Source of the DNA: JAEMQF01 sp963850525
Lineage (GTDB): Bacteria; Pseudomonadota; Gammaproteobacteria; Burkholderiales; Burkholderiaceae_C
Assembly (NCBI GenBank): GCA_963850525.1
Contig: CAWKLQ010000008.1
Span: 620,001 to 684,000 of the forward strand
Direction: 5' to 3'
DNA: 64,000 bases
Shown here in pieces: positions 35,482 to 44,176 of the stretch (position 1 is the stretch's first letter; every line of letters starts with the position of its first letter). The position numbers and the translations under genes are program-made. The notes beneath the pieces were generated by a model. It saw only the letters and a program-made list of their open reading frames with translations. It had not been told where the DNA came from and made no database searches.

Positions 35482-35689
35482 ATGAAAGCGCTGCTTGCTG
35501 CCGTTGTCTTTGCGGCCGGGGTGACAGGCGTCGCGCCCGCAAGCTCAACACCGCAAGCGCCTCGCCGACCTCGGCCAGCAAATCCCCGCGCGCGACCAGC
35601 AAACCCCAGAGGCGCTCGGCGCACTGCACAAGGCGGAAATCGACAAGTGGTGGCCGATCGTCAAGGCGGCTGGGATCAAGCCGGAATGA
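35482..35689 (+). pseudogene. Remnant of a tripartite tricarboxylate transporter (TctC/Bug) binding protein
   Basis: ATG 35482 opens a good signal peptide (MKALLAAVVFAAGVTGVAPA). The rest of the match is in another frame (35549-35689): RKRLADLGQQIPARDQQTPE... EIDKWWPIVKAAGIKPE-stop, the usual C-terminus of TctC-type periplasmic binding proteins. The approximately 250-residue middle is gone, so it is a deletion remnant fused out of frame. Confidence 0.75.
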
Positions 35690-35728
35690 TGTGAGTCGGA
35701 TCGGCGTTCAATCGCGGGAGCAGCGACG

Positions 35729-36934
35729 ATGAACGATGCCCTCGGTCTGAGCTTGAGTTGTGAGTCCGCCGCTGCGGCGCAGGCCTACCAACGCGCGGTC
35801 GACGCCTACCTGCACGCCTGGCCCGGCGTCGGTCCGGCAGTCGACGAATCGCTGGCCGCCGAGCCGGACTTCGCGCTCGCGCACGCCCTGCGCGCCCTGC
35901 ACGCCGCGGTCTACATGCAGCGCGCCGAAGTCGCACCGGCAATTGAAGCCGCGCAGCGTTGCGCGGCTGCGGCCAGCGAGCGCGAACGCTCGCATGTGAC
36001 GGTGCTTACCGACATGCTGCAGGGCCGTGCTGCGCAGGCGCTCGATGGCGCCCAGGCGCATGTCGCGCGCTGGCCGACCGACGCCCTCGTGGCCACCCTG
36101 CCGTGCGGCGCCTTCGGCCTGTTCGCCTTCAGCGGCAGGCTCGACCATGACCAGGCGCGCCTGGCCTACTTGCGCCAGTTGCGCCCGCACTACCCGGCCG
36201 ACCACACCTGGCTGCTGAGCAATCTGGCCTGGGCCTGCATCGAAGCCGGCGAACTCGACGAGGGTTTCGAGCACGCCCAGCGCAGCTTCCTGCTCCGCCC
36301 TGCCAACGGCAATATCGCGCATGTGCTGATGCACGGCCACTTCGAGCGCGGCGACGCGGCCTCTGGCCTGGCCTTCATCGATGCCTGGCTGCCGGGCTGC
36401 CCGGAAGACGCGATGCTGTTCGGTCACCTGCACTGGCACGCCGGGCTGTGCGAGATCGCGCTCGGCCGGGCCGACGCAGCGCTCGCGCGCCATCTGCAGC
36501 ACGTGTTGCGCCAACTCGATGCAGCGCCGCCGCTGGTGGGCATGACCGATGCGGTTACCCTGCCGTGGCGGCTGCATCTGCTGGGCCACACCGAATTGCC
36601 GTGGGACCAGGCCGCCACCTACGCAGAGCGTCACTTCGGCAAGGGGGGCAACGTGTTTGCCGAATTTCACCTCGCCATGCTGGCCGCAGCGCGAGGCGAC
36701 CGGACTGGAATGGGCAACGTCAATCAGCGCCTGCAGGCGCTCGCCGACAAGGGCCATCCCGCCGCACCGATCGCGCTGCACTGGGCCGCCGCGCTGGCGG
36801 CAGTGATGGATGGCGACAGGCACGCCGCGCGCGAGCCCATGCGGCTGTGCCACGCCGAGGCCGCACGCCTGGGCGGCAGCCACGCGCAGCGCACGGTGGT
36901 CGATCGAACGATCGAATGGCTCGAATCCGCATGA
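35729..36934 (+). CDS. TPR-repeat protein of the TTC38 type
   Basis: 401 residues, almost entirely helical, with regular pairs of Ala/Leu-rich helices (for example AWACIEAGELDEGFEHAQRS, HLHWHAGLCEIALGRADAAL) typical of tetratricopeptide repeats. Resembles bacterial homologues of TTC38, whose function is not known. No signal peptide. It stands alone between two remnants. Confidence 0.7.
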   Translation: MNDALGLSLSCESAAAAQAYQRAVDAYLHAWPGVGPAVDESLAAEPDFALAHALRALHAAVYMQRAEVAPAIEAAQRCAAAASERERSHVTVLTDMLQGRAAQALDGAQAHVARWPTDALVATLPCGAFGLFAFSGRLDHDQARLAYLRQLRPHYPADHTWLLSNLAWACIEAGELDEGFEHAQRSFLLRPANGNIAHVLMHGHFERGDAASGLAFIDAWLPGCPEDAMLFGHLHWHAGLCEIALGRADAALARHLQHVLRQLDAAPPLVGMTDAVTLPWRLHLLGHTELPWDQAATYAERHFGKGGNVFAEFHLAMLAAARGDRTGMGNVNQRLQALADKGHPAAPIALHWAAALAAVMDGDRHAAREPMRLCHAEAARLGGSHAQRTVVDRTIEWLESA

Positions 36935-36973
36935 GCGTCGGTCAGGCCACGCGGTAGGCGCCAGGCGCCAGGA

Positions 36974-37140
36974 TCAGCTGCGCATGGTGTGATTGAACAG
37001 CGCCAGCGTGCGGCCCCACGCCGACTGCGCTGCCTTCTCGTCGAAGCGCAGCGTTGTGTCGTTGTGCAAGCCATGCTCGGCGCGAGGATAGATTGCGGGC
37101 CATAGCGCACGCCGGCGACCTTCAGTGCCGCCTCGTAAGC
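36974..37140 (-). pseudogene. Dienelactone hydrolase C-terminal remnant
   Basis: In one minus-strand frame AYEAALKVAGVRYGP is readable, and after a frameshift the next frame gives IYPRAEHGLHNDTTLRFDEK and AWGRTLALFNHTM-stop, the C-terminal block with the catalytic His (AEHGLHND) of dienelactone hydrolases. The N-terminal two thirds are missing. It lies in the 570-base gene-poor stretch 36935-37504, whose other content is the HigA remnant below. Confidence 0.7.
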
Positions 37141-37336
37141 CACCTGCGGCCACCCCGAAGGCCCTGGCAGCTGCGCGTTGCACTGAGCGCGCCACACCTG
37201 CCGGTGGCCGGCTTCGGCCGGGCTTGCAGCCTGGTCGGCGATGCGCTGATGCGCTCACCGAGTGGCGGCGCCGACAAGGCGCGCATTCGCGCCGCGTGGC
37301 AAGTGCAGTCGTGAATCGGGCGACGGGCCCCGGCCG

Positions 37337-37460
37337 CTATACGGGCGTGGGCTCTCGTGGAAACACTTTTCGAGCAATGTCCTCACGCGTTGCCAGCGTC
37401 CTCAGGTCGTAGTCGGCCTGCAGCGCCAGCCACGATGCGGCATCGCCGCCGGACTTGCGG
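37337..37460 (-). pseudogene. HigA-type antitoxin C-terminal remnant
   Basis: The minus strand reads KSGGDAASWLALQADYDLRT then LATREDIARKVFPRE before a stop at 37337, which fits the end of XRE/HigA-type antitoxins. The DNA-binding N-terminus and any HigB toxin are absent; upstream the frame breaks up. Confidence 0.55.
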
Positions 37461-37504
37461 GGACATGGCGACCTCGGCCATGAGGGCGCGCCCCAGCGAT
37501 GCAC

Positions 37505-39136
37505 CTACGGCAGGTCCGGGGGTGGTACCCGCCGCTTCGTCGCCTGCTCGAAGGCGTAGGCCAGCGCAATGAGCCGCGGCTCACTGCACGCGCGCGCGGT
37601 CAAGCTCACCCCGAAAGGTGACGGCTTCGCGTCGAAGCCCGGCGGGAACGCGAGTCTGGGCGCGTTGGGGACCATGCCGAACGGGACGATCACCGTCGGA
37701 TAGCCGGGGATGGCCGCCACGTCCGCACCGAATCCGCCGGGAAACAGCAGTGCGTCGAGTCGATGCTCGGCAAACGCGGCGTCGATCCCCAGCTCGCCCG
37801 CCAACCTCAGGTCGCGCGCGCGATCCGCCTCGTAGCGCGCGCGGTCCCGCTCGAGATGCATCTCGTCGGAGATGTCGAGCAGCCCTTGCCCGTACCTGAT
37901 CGCGCCCGAGTGCTGGTGCGTGAGGTTCCAGACGCGCAGCTCGGTGAGGGTCTTCACCGGCGCCGCGGGTCCGAGCGAGGCCAGCCACCGGTTGAAGTCG
38001 CGCTTGAAGCCGTACTTGAACACCACCGAGCAGTCGGCGTCCTGGCCCTTGGCCTTCTCGCAGATCTCCCAGGCCAGGACGTTGCGTTCCCGGTCGGTCT
38101 CGAGCACGCTCGGGACGTTCGCGGGGTCGACGCGCGGCTCCTTGCTGCCCGGAACGTTGGCCTTGTCGTAGAAGTAGGCGCGCGGGATGCCAATGCGCGC
38201 GCCCTTGAGCGCATCACGTTTCAGGAACGCGGTGTAGTCGCGGTTCGGGGGTGGCGTGCACGCCTTGGTCGCAGGGTCGTTCGGATCGGGCGCGGACCCT
38301 TCGAGCGCACCCAGCAGGATGGCAGAGTCAGTCACCGTGCGGGCCATCGGGCCGGCGGTGTCCTGGTCGGCGGAGAGCGGGATGATGCCGTGACGGCTGA
38401 CCCGCCCGACCGTCGGCTTGATGGCGGCGAGCATGGTCCGGTCGGCCGGGAACAGGATCGAGCCGGCGGTCTCGGTGCCGACGTTGGCGGCCCAGAAGCT
38501 CGCGGCCGTACCGCTGCCCGAGCTGGAGCCCCCGGGGCTGAGTGCGCCACGGCCATCGAAGGTCGCCTCGCGCGGATCGCGGCGCGGGTCGTAGGGATTC
38601 ATGGCGTGGCCAGACAGCGCGTTGTAGTTGCCGGGCATGGCGTCGCTCACCCAGTGGGCCAGCTCGTTCATGACGGTCTTGGCGATGATCACGGCCCCCG
38701 CTTCCCGCAACAGCCGGGTGAGCGTGGCTTCGTAGGGAGGCCGCAGGCCGTCGAAGGCGAGCACGCCGCCCGTGGTCGGCATGTCGAGGGTGTGGATGTT
38801 GTCCTTCAGCGCGATCGGGATGCCGTGCAGCGGCCCGCGCACCAAGCCCCGCGCCCGCTCGCGGTCGCGTTCGTCGGCTTCCCGCAGCGCACCCGGGTTG
38901 ACCGTGATCGCGGCGTTCAGCCGATCCTCGTAGAGCGCGATGCGCAGCAGGTGCTGTTCAACGATCTCGCGCGAGGTGGTGCGCCCCTGTTCCATCGCCC
39001 GGCGCATGTCCGAAATGGTCGCCTCGACCACGGTGAAGGGCGGGCGCACTGGCGTGGTGGGCGGCGCGGGCTGGGCGTGCGCGGCCAGCGTCGCGGCGAT
39101 CCCGATCCCCAGACAGGCCAGTTCGACGGCTCTCAT
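37505..39136 (-). CDS. Exported amidase-signature family protein
   Basis: 543 residues from ATG 39136 with GGAGGTG five bases before; longer upstream frames have no coding character. Signal peptide (cleavage near AAHAQP). The Ser-cisSer-Lys triad is visible in IALKDNIHT (Lys), LSPGGSSSGSG (cis-Ser) and TETAGSI (nucleophile). Members hydrolyse amides of many kinds; the substrate is unknown. It follows the regulator gene by 34 bases on the same strand, so the two form a likely operon. Confidence 0.85.
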   Translation of the reverse strand: MRAVELACLGIGIAATLAAHAQPAPPTTPVRPPFTVVEATISDMRRAMEQGRTTSREIVEQHLLRIALYEDRLNAAITVNPGALREADERDRERARGLVRGPLHGIPIALKDNIHTLDMPTTGGVLAFDGLRPPYEATLTRLLREAGAVIIAKTVMNELAHWVSDAMPGNYNALSGHAMNPYDPRRDPREATFDGRGALSPGGSSSGSGTAASFWAANVGTETAGSILFPADRTMLAAIKPTVGRVSRHGIIPLSADQDTAGPMARTVTDSAILLGALEGSAPDPNDPATKACTPPPNRDYTAFLKRDALKGARIGIPRAYFYDKANVPGSKEPRVDPANVPSVLETDRERNVLAWEICEKAKGQDADCSVVFKYGFKRDFNRWLASLGPAAPVKTLTELRVWNLTHQHSGAIRYGQGLLDISDEMHLERDRARYEADRARDLRLAGELGIDAAFAEHRLDALLFPGGFGADVAAIPGYPTVIVPFGMVPNAPRLAFPPGFDAKPSPFGVSLTARACSEPRLIALAYAFEQATKRRVPPPDLP

Positions 39137-39170
39137 CGGCACCTCCGCATCATCCTCTGGAGACAGGACG

Positions 39171-41576
39171 TCATCGCCTGCGCGGCAGACAGTCTGCCGC
39201 CAGCAACACGATCGACCGATCGTCGAGCGCGCGGCCTTCGTCATGGGCCTTCGCATAAGACTCGGTCGCGAGGCCCGAGCGCGCCTGCGACAGGAAGGGC
39301 TCGATGGGCGCCATGTCGATGGGCTCGATTCTCTGGCCGGTGCGCTGCAGATGTGCCTCGGCGGCCCCGTGCAGGTGCGCTGCGGCCTGCCAATCCCGAT
39401 CGGCGGCGTGCAGCGCAGCGGCGACGAGAAGAATATGCGCAACGCCATACACGCCTTGGTCACTGCGCGCACGCGCCTCCATGGCACGCTCGAGCCAGCG
39501 CCACGCACCTTCGACATCCGGCCGCGCGAGCGACAGCAGCGCCAGATTCACCGCTTCGTTGACGACCTGGCGCTGATCGCCGCTCGCCACCCTTTCGTCC
39601 AGGGCCAGCAAGAACAGCGACTCGGCCTCATCCAGGCGACCCCGGCCCCACGAGGCTACGGCCTTGAAGTGCCGAAAGTCTCGGCCACGCTCGGGCAGGC
39701 GAACGCACAGCGCCTCCATCAGCTGGACATGCGCCCAGACTGTCGGTCCCTGGCTCAGGGCCTGTGCCGAGATGACGATGCCCGCCAGCGCCATGAACTC
39801 GGCGTCCCGGTCGTCGAGGGAACGCGCGAGCTGCAACTGCTCCTCGGCGAGCGAGAGCGCGCGCGGCCACTGGCCGACGCGGATGGCGTCCTTGTGCATG
39901 GCCTGAAGCGCCATGACCCGAGTGGCAGCCGGAAGGCCGGACCCTACGGCCGCAAACATGCGTTCGAGCAGCGCGTGCCCCACTTCGACAAGGCCGCAAT
40001 GCTCCCAGTAGCCCCCGAGCCATCGCGCCAACCGCCAGCCGCTCTCGGCCCGGCCGCTGTCGGCGGCGTAGCGCAGGGCGGCAATGAGGTTGTCGCGGTC
40101 GGCGTCGAGCGCCGCGTCGGAGCGGGAGCGCACGGTGGTGTCCACCTGCAGGCGCATCGCCTCGGCCCGCTGCGCAAAGAATGCCAGGTGCCGATCGCGC
40201 GCCGCACTCGCCTGCCCGCTCTCGGCCAGCCGCTCCAGCGCAAACAGGCGCACCGTTTCCAGCATTCCATGGCGCGGTTCTGGTCCGCTGGAAATCAACC
40301 CGACCAGCGACTTTGCCACCAAGCTCGACAGGTGCTCGATGACTTCATGCTCGATCACGTCGCCTTCGGAAACGAAGATCGCGGCCTCGATCGTCGTGCC
40401 GCCGCTGAACACCGACAGGCGCTGCAGCAGCCGCCGCTCGGCGGCATTCAACTGTTCGTAGCTCCAGCGCACCACCGCATCGAGCGTCTGCTGGCGAGGC
40501 AGCGCGCGACGCCCTCCGGTGAGCAGGCGGAAGCGGTCGTCCAGCCGTGCTCTGAGTTGGTCCACGGACAACACGTTGAGCCGCGCCGCGGCCAGTTCGA
40601 GGGCCAGCGGAATGCCGTCGAGGCGCCGGCAAACGTCGTGCAGCGCGGCGGCGTTGCGTTCGTCGACCTGGAAACCGGGGTCCACCAGGCGCGCCCGGTC
40701 CGCGAACAGCTTCACCGCATCGCAGTCGCGCAGCACAGCGACGTCTTCGGCACGGGCGAGTTCCAGCGCTCCCACAGCTTGCACCTGCTCGCCCGCGATT
40801 CCCAGCGCCTCGCGGCTGGTGACCAGCACGCGCACAGAATCGCTGCACGCCAGCAACGCATCGACCAGCGTGGCGACGGGCTCCAGCAGGTGCTCGCAGT
40901 TGTCGAGCACAAGCAGCAGCCGTGCGGTGCCAAGGCGCTCCTGCAGAAGCTGCAGCACCGGCGTCCCCGGGGCTTCGCGGATGCCCAGGGCGTTTGAGAC
41001 CATGGCGTTCACGTCCTGTGCGTCGCCCACGGCAGCCAGATCGACGAAGGCGACACCATCGGGGAAGCCCGCCTGCGCTTCCCGGGCAACCTCGAGCGCC
41101 AGCCGGGTCTTGCCGCTGCCGCCGATGCCGATCAAGGTGAGCAACGGGCCGTCGCCCAGGTGCGCAATGGCTTGCCGCTTCTCGCGTGCGCGCCCGAAGA
41201 ATGGCGTGCGCGGCCTTGGCAGCGGCAAAGCGGGGCCACGCACGGCCACCTCAGCGGCGGGCAAAGAGCGGTGCGGCTCTGGCTGGGCCACCCAGCGGTA
41301 CCCGCGTGCCGGAATAGTCGCGATCGCGCCGGCGCCGAAAAGCTTGCGCAGGCTGCTGATCTGGACCTGGAGGTTGTTCTCCTCGACGACGAGTCCTTCC
41401 CAGACCCCGCCGATCAAATCGTCCTTGGAGACCACGCGGTCGCGATGCTCCAGCAACATGAGCAACACGTCGAAGGCTCGCGCGCCAATCGCCGCCGGCC
41501 GGCCGTCGACCAGCACTTGTCGTTGTGCGGTGCGGACCTCGACCGCTCCGAAGCGCAAGCTCTCTTCCATCGGCAC
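39171..41576 (-). CDS. Winged-helix (OmpR-type) / STAND ATPase transcription regulator
   Basis: 801 residues from GTG 41576 (ATG 41570 is the alternative). The N-terminal winged helix (AFDVLLMLLEHRDRVVSKDD ... ARGYRWVAQ, residues about 10-105) is followed by a STAND-type ATPase with P-loop LTLIGIGGSGKTRLALEVA and Walker B LLLVLDNCEHLLEP, then a helical TPR-like C-terminal half (residues about 420-780). Such proteins couple an unknown ligand to transcription. It is divergent from the 46-aa peptide gene and upstream of the amidase. Confidence 0.85.
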   Translation of the reverse strand: MPMEESLRFGAVEVRTAQRQVLVDGRPAAIGARAFDVLLMLLEHRDRVVSKDDLIGGVWEGLVVEENNLQVQISSLRKLFGAGAIATIPARGYRWVAQPEPHRSLPAAEVAVRGPALPLPRPRTPFFGRAREKRQAIAHLGDGPLLTLIGIGGSGKTRLALEVAREAQAGFPDGVAFVDLAAVGDAQDVNAMVSNALGIREAPGTPVLQLLQERLGTARLLLVLDNCEHLLEPVATLVDALLACSDSVRVLVTSREALGIAGEQVQAVGALELARAEDVAVLRDCDAVKLFADRARLVDPGFQVDERNAAALHDVCRRLDGIPLALELAAARLNVLSVDQLRARLDDRFRLLTGGRRALPRQQTLDAVVRWSYEQLNAAERRLLQRLSVFSGGTTIEAAIFVSEGDVIEHEVIEHLSSLVAKSLVGLISSGPEPRHGMLETVRLFALERLAESGQASAARDRHLAFFAQRAEAMRLQVDTTVRSRSDAALDADRDNLIAALRYAADSGRAESGWRLARWLGGYWEHCGLVEVGHALLERMFAAVGSGLPAATRVMALQAMHKDAIRVGQWPRALSLAEEQLQLARSLDDRDAEFMALAGIVISAQALSQGPTVWAHVQLMEALCVRLPERGRDFRHFKAVASWGRGRLDEAESLFLLALDERVASGDQRQVVNEAVNLALLSLARPDVEGAWRWLERAMEARARSDQGVYGVAHILLVAAALHAADRDWQAAAHLHGAAEAHLQRTGQRIEPIDMAPIEPFLSQARSGLATESYAKAHDEGRALDDRSIVLLAADCLPRRR

Positions 41577-41676
41577 GACGACTCCCTGCCTTCGGTTGAC
41601 GCCCGGAGCGAGCTTAGCGCATCCGTTTCGCGGGACAACGGGAGTCGCACCGTCGGCGGGGGCGAGCCTGGACCGC

Positions 41677-41720
41677 TTCAGAGCGTTTCAGGTCCGCCTT
41701 CAGCCGGCTTAAAGACTGAA
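41677..41720. promoter_or_regulatory. TTCAG repeat cluster between the regulator and the 46-aa gene
   Basis: TTCAG occurs at 41678, 41687 and 41700 as direct repeats (spacings 9 and 13), with an inverted CTGAA at 41716-41720. Winged-helix regulators of the OmpR type usually bind direct repeats about 10-11 bases apart, so this is a candidate operator in the divergent 210-base gap (41577-41786). Confidence 0.4.
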
Positions 41721-41786
41721 CCCAGTGCTCGGGCGGACAGTGCATCCCATCGCAACGCACTTCGGTGCACCACCTGGAGCCAAGCC

Positions 41787-41927
41787 ATGAAGACCTCGCT
41801 CAAGACCCGCGCCCTTGCACTCGTCGCCTCAATCGTCGTCACGACCACGATGCTGCACCTGATCGCCAGCTACGCCCTTCCCGAGGTGCCGGCCGCCGTG
41901 CTGGCCCAGGCCAGGTCACGCAAATGA
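41787..41927 (+). CDS. Small single-span membrane peptide (46 aa)
   Basis: ATG 41787 has CTGGAG seven bases before. The protein has a basic N-terminus (MKTSLKTRALALVASIVVTT), one hydrophobic segment (about residues 8-32) and a short basic tail; it could equally be a signal peptide for a 15-residue secreted peptide. Similar small genes often sit divergently from winged-helix/ATPase regulators in Burkholderiales, and it may be their target or ligand. Confidence 0.5.
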   Translation: MKTSLKTRALALVASIVVTTTMLHLIASYALPEVPAAVLAQARSRK

Positions 41928-42003
41928 CTGTGCAGCGCTTCGACGTGCGGAGCTGGGGCACCGCTTCGGTCACGTCGAGGGACAGGTCGGAGCTCACGGC
42001 TCG

Positions 42004-42180
42004 ATGACTTCCAGGCGTTGCCACCGCCGCGCCGGTGGTACTGCAGGTAGGCCTTGCCGGCGAGGAACAGGGCCGGCCGTGGCACCTCGTGCATCGCCAG
42101 CTCCAGCGTGGCCACCACGCGGTCCAGGGCCTCGAAGGCGCTGCGCGTGCGCGCGCAGCTGGGCGATCGATACATCGCGC
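42004..42180 (-). pseudogene. VapC-type PIN-domain toxin remnant
   Basis: The minus strand reads SAFEALDRVVATLELAMHEV followed by PRPALFLAGKAYLQYHRRGG, the segment before the second acidic cluster of VapC PIN domains. After GG the expected LPDFFIGAHA sequence is lost, and the N-terminal half with the first Asp is missing. It is in the 519-base stretch 41928-42446 that has no intact gene. Confidence 0.6.
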
Positions 42181-42271
42181 CGTGTTGCGCCGGCCTCAGG
42201 CCGAAGTGCGCGCCGTGCCCCAGGCCGGGTGGGAGTGGTTTCGGCGTCCAGGCTTTTGATTGCCTGCGGGC

Positions 42272-42460
42272 TCAGGCGGCGCAGCGGGGCGGCGGCGGCT
42301 CGCGCTCTTCAAGGCCCGCAGTGGGTCGGCTGCGAACCGTCGTGAGTCCGACCCGGCTCTGGCGAATGGCCCACAGCAGCGCCACCCTTGCCTGGTATAG
42401 GTAACCCAGCATCGAGGCGCCGGCGTTCAACGTCGTGACGGTTTCGTCAGCCACCTTCAC
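42272..42460 (-). pseudogene. Fragment of an N-terminal 'GYLYQ' nuclease/effector-type domain
   Basis: On the minus strand VADETVTTLNAGASMLGYLY then QARVALLWAIRQSRVG is readable and then degenerates. The GYLYQ-x-R-x-ALL pattern is seen at the start of large proteins with dsDNA-nuclease-type (DUF4297/Cap4-like) domains, often in defence islands. Only this start is left. The assignment is weak. Confidence 0.35.
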
Positions 42461-43022
42461 CCCCAAGTTTCCTTGCCTTGGGGTTCGGTCCACCTGACTT
42501 GGCCACGCCCGCCTTTGTGGAAGTCGGCACGAGCAGGCGGCGCGCATCCTTGAGCAGCAAGATCAATTGCTGTTCACGCGCCGGAGACGCCTCGAAACCG
42601 AACCGCAAGTAGAAGCGCGCTGCGGCTTCGTCGATCGGGTGGGTCAGCAACGCACGCACGCCAGCCTGATCTGCAACGACAAGCGTGCGACGGATCGCGT
42701 CCTGAAGCAAGCCAACGCCGAGGCCGCGGCCCTGGTCGACCCTAGCCACGGCAAGCCGTGCAAGGATGACCACCGGGATTGGATAGTTGCCCATGCCCTT
42801 GCGCACGCGTTCAGGCGCATCCAGGCTATCGATCTGCCCCACGGCCAGACTGAAGTAGCCGGCAATGCGCTGGGCATCGACAACCACGTAGGTTCTGGCC
42901 GAGCCGCTGGCATGGGCCTGCCTTGCATGCCGAACCAACCACTCATTCAGCGCAGGGTTGCCGCAATCGAAGGCGCCCAGCGGGTGCTGGGCGTCCAGCG
43001 GCTGTGGCGAGCCCAGCGCCAT
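42447..43022 (-). CDS. GNAT acetyltransferase toxin, TacT-like
   Basis: 191 residues. The acetyl-CoA site is visible as LARLAVARVDQGRGLGVGLL (R/Q-x-x-G-x-G/A), with FDCGNPALNEWLVRHARQAH at the N-terminus typical of TacT toxins that acetylate aminoacyl-tRNA. A C-terminal basic tail (KSGGPNPKARKLGGEGG) is longer than usual. Its start overlaps the antitoxin stop by one base (TAATG). Confidence 0.85.
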   Translation of the reverse strand: MALGSPQPLDAQHPLGAFDCGNPALNEWLVRHARQAHASGSARTYVVVDAQRIAGYFSLAVGQIDSLDAPERVRKGMGNYPIPVVILARLAVARVDQGRGLGVGLLQDAIRRTLVVADQAGVRALLTHPIDEAAARFYLRFGFEASPAREQQLILLLKDARRLLVPTSTKAGVAKSGGPNPKARKLGGEGG

Positions 43023-43297
43023 TACTCAGTCCATGGCGCGCGTCGAGAAAACAAGTCCTTCAAGCCCGGGTTGTCGCGTGCCGGTCTATCAAGCAACGAC
43101 AGCAGCGCCTGCGATTGACTGCCCGTCACCAGAAACAGTCTCTGGTCCAACAAGGTTTGCTCAGCCGCCTGGTACGCACTGTCGAGAATGAAGTCCGTCA
43201 TCGACTTGTTCGACACCTCGGCCGCCCGGCGCAAAACGGCCTCCTGCTGGGGGGTGGCACGGAGTCCAAGACGGGAAGAGCGGGTGGCGGTTGACAT
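43022..43297 (-). CDS. DUF1778/TacA-type antitoxin
   Basis: 91 residues from ATG 43297. N-terminal ribbon-helix-helix (SRLGLRATPQQEAVLRRAAE) and a C-terminal toxin-neutralising part (AEQTLLDQRLFLV) are typical of TacA. It is the first gene of the pair and should repress its own promoter. Confidence 0.85.
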   Translation of the reverse strand: MSTATRSSRLGLRATPQQEAVLRRAAEVSNKSMTDFILDSAYQAAEQTLLDQRLFLVTGSQSQALLSLLDRPARDNPGLKDLFSRRAPWTE

Positions 43298-43325
43298 GAG
43301 ACTCTCCGAGGGCGACTTGATGTTA

Positions 43326-43340
43326 GTACATGAGACGTAC
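43326..43340. promoter_or_regulatory. Candidate TacA-type operator
   Basis: GTAC-N7-GTAC (43326-43340), with imperfect symmetry beyond, lies 29-43 bases upstream of the antitoxin start, where an autoregulatory ribbon-helix-helix site is expected. The rest of 43341-43513 shows no gene. Confidence 0.4.
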
Positions 43341-43513
43341 AGTGACAATCGCTGCACTACCGCCGTCCAAGTTGGTGGCCCTCGCTTTGAAGGCTTGGTC
43401 CTCAACGTCGGCTTTGCCGCCAGCATTTCGGGGAGCCGACCGACAGCAGCGGGTCGAAATCAGCCCGCCATTCCTATGCAATCGAATGCAAACTGGCGCG
43501 GCAAGGAGGATTC

Positions 43514-44176
43514 TCATCGCTCCCCCGAAGCCCGCGCCTCCACCGCCAGCACCGCCGCCTCAACGCGCGAACTCAGGTTCAATTTCGACAAGATGTGGCG
43601 CACGTGCAGCTTCACGGTGTCATGGCTGATGTCCAGCGTGCGCGCGATCGCCTTGTTGCTCTCGCCGCGCGCCAGGTGGTCGAGGATCTGGCGTTCGCGT
43701 TCCGTCAGCGAATCGAGCAATCCCTTGCGGTCGCTGCCTTTGCCGCCCATCTGCAGCATGCGCGCGAGCTTGCTCGTCATCGCCGGTGCCACGGTGAGTT
43801 CGCCGCGCGCGGCGCGCTCGATCGCCGCGATCACGTCTTCGGGCTCCATGTCCTTCAGCAGGTAGCCGCGCGCGCCGGCGCGCAGCGCTGCGGAGAGGTC
43901 GGCCTCGGAGTCGCTCATCGTCAGGATCAGCGCCGGTGTCGTGATGCCCTCGGTGCGCAGGCGGCGCAGCAGTGTCAGGCCGTCGGTCGTGGGCATGCGC
44001 AGGTCGAGCACGAGCAGGTCCGGTTTGTGTTCGCGCAGCACGCCGGCCACGAGCTCCGGGTCGCCCAGCGCCGCCACCACCTGGATGTTGCCGCGGTGGT
44101 GCAGCAAGTCGGTCAGGCCGTTGCGGCACAGCGCATGGTCGTCGACCAGGACGACGCGCAAGCCCGCCTGGCTCAT
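43514..44176 (-). CDS. NarL/FixJ-type response regulator
   Basis: 220 residues from ATG 44176. Receiver domain with RVVLVDDHALCRNGL, phospho-acceptor LLVLDLRMPTTDG and LTMSDSEAD, then a LuxR-type HTH (LTERERQILDHLARGESNKA ... RVEAAVLAVE). The start overlaps the kinase gene stop by 4 bases. Partner of the adjacent kinase. Confidence 0.9.
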   Translation of the reverse strand: MSQAGLRVVLVDDHALCRNGLTDLLHHRGNIQVVAALGDPELVAGVLREHKPDLLVLDLRMPTTDGLTLLRRLRTEGITTPALILTMSDSEADLSAALRAGARGYLLKDMEPEDVIAAIERAARGELTVAPAMTSKLARMLQMGGKGSDRKGLLDSLTERERQILDHLARGESNKAIARTLDISHDTVKLHVRHILSKLNLSSRVEAAVLAVEARASGER

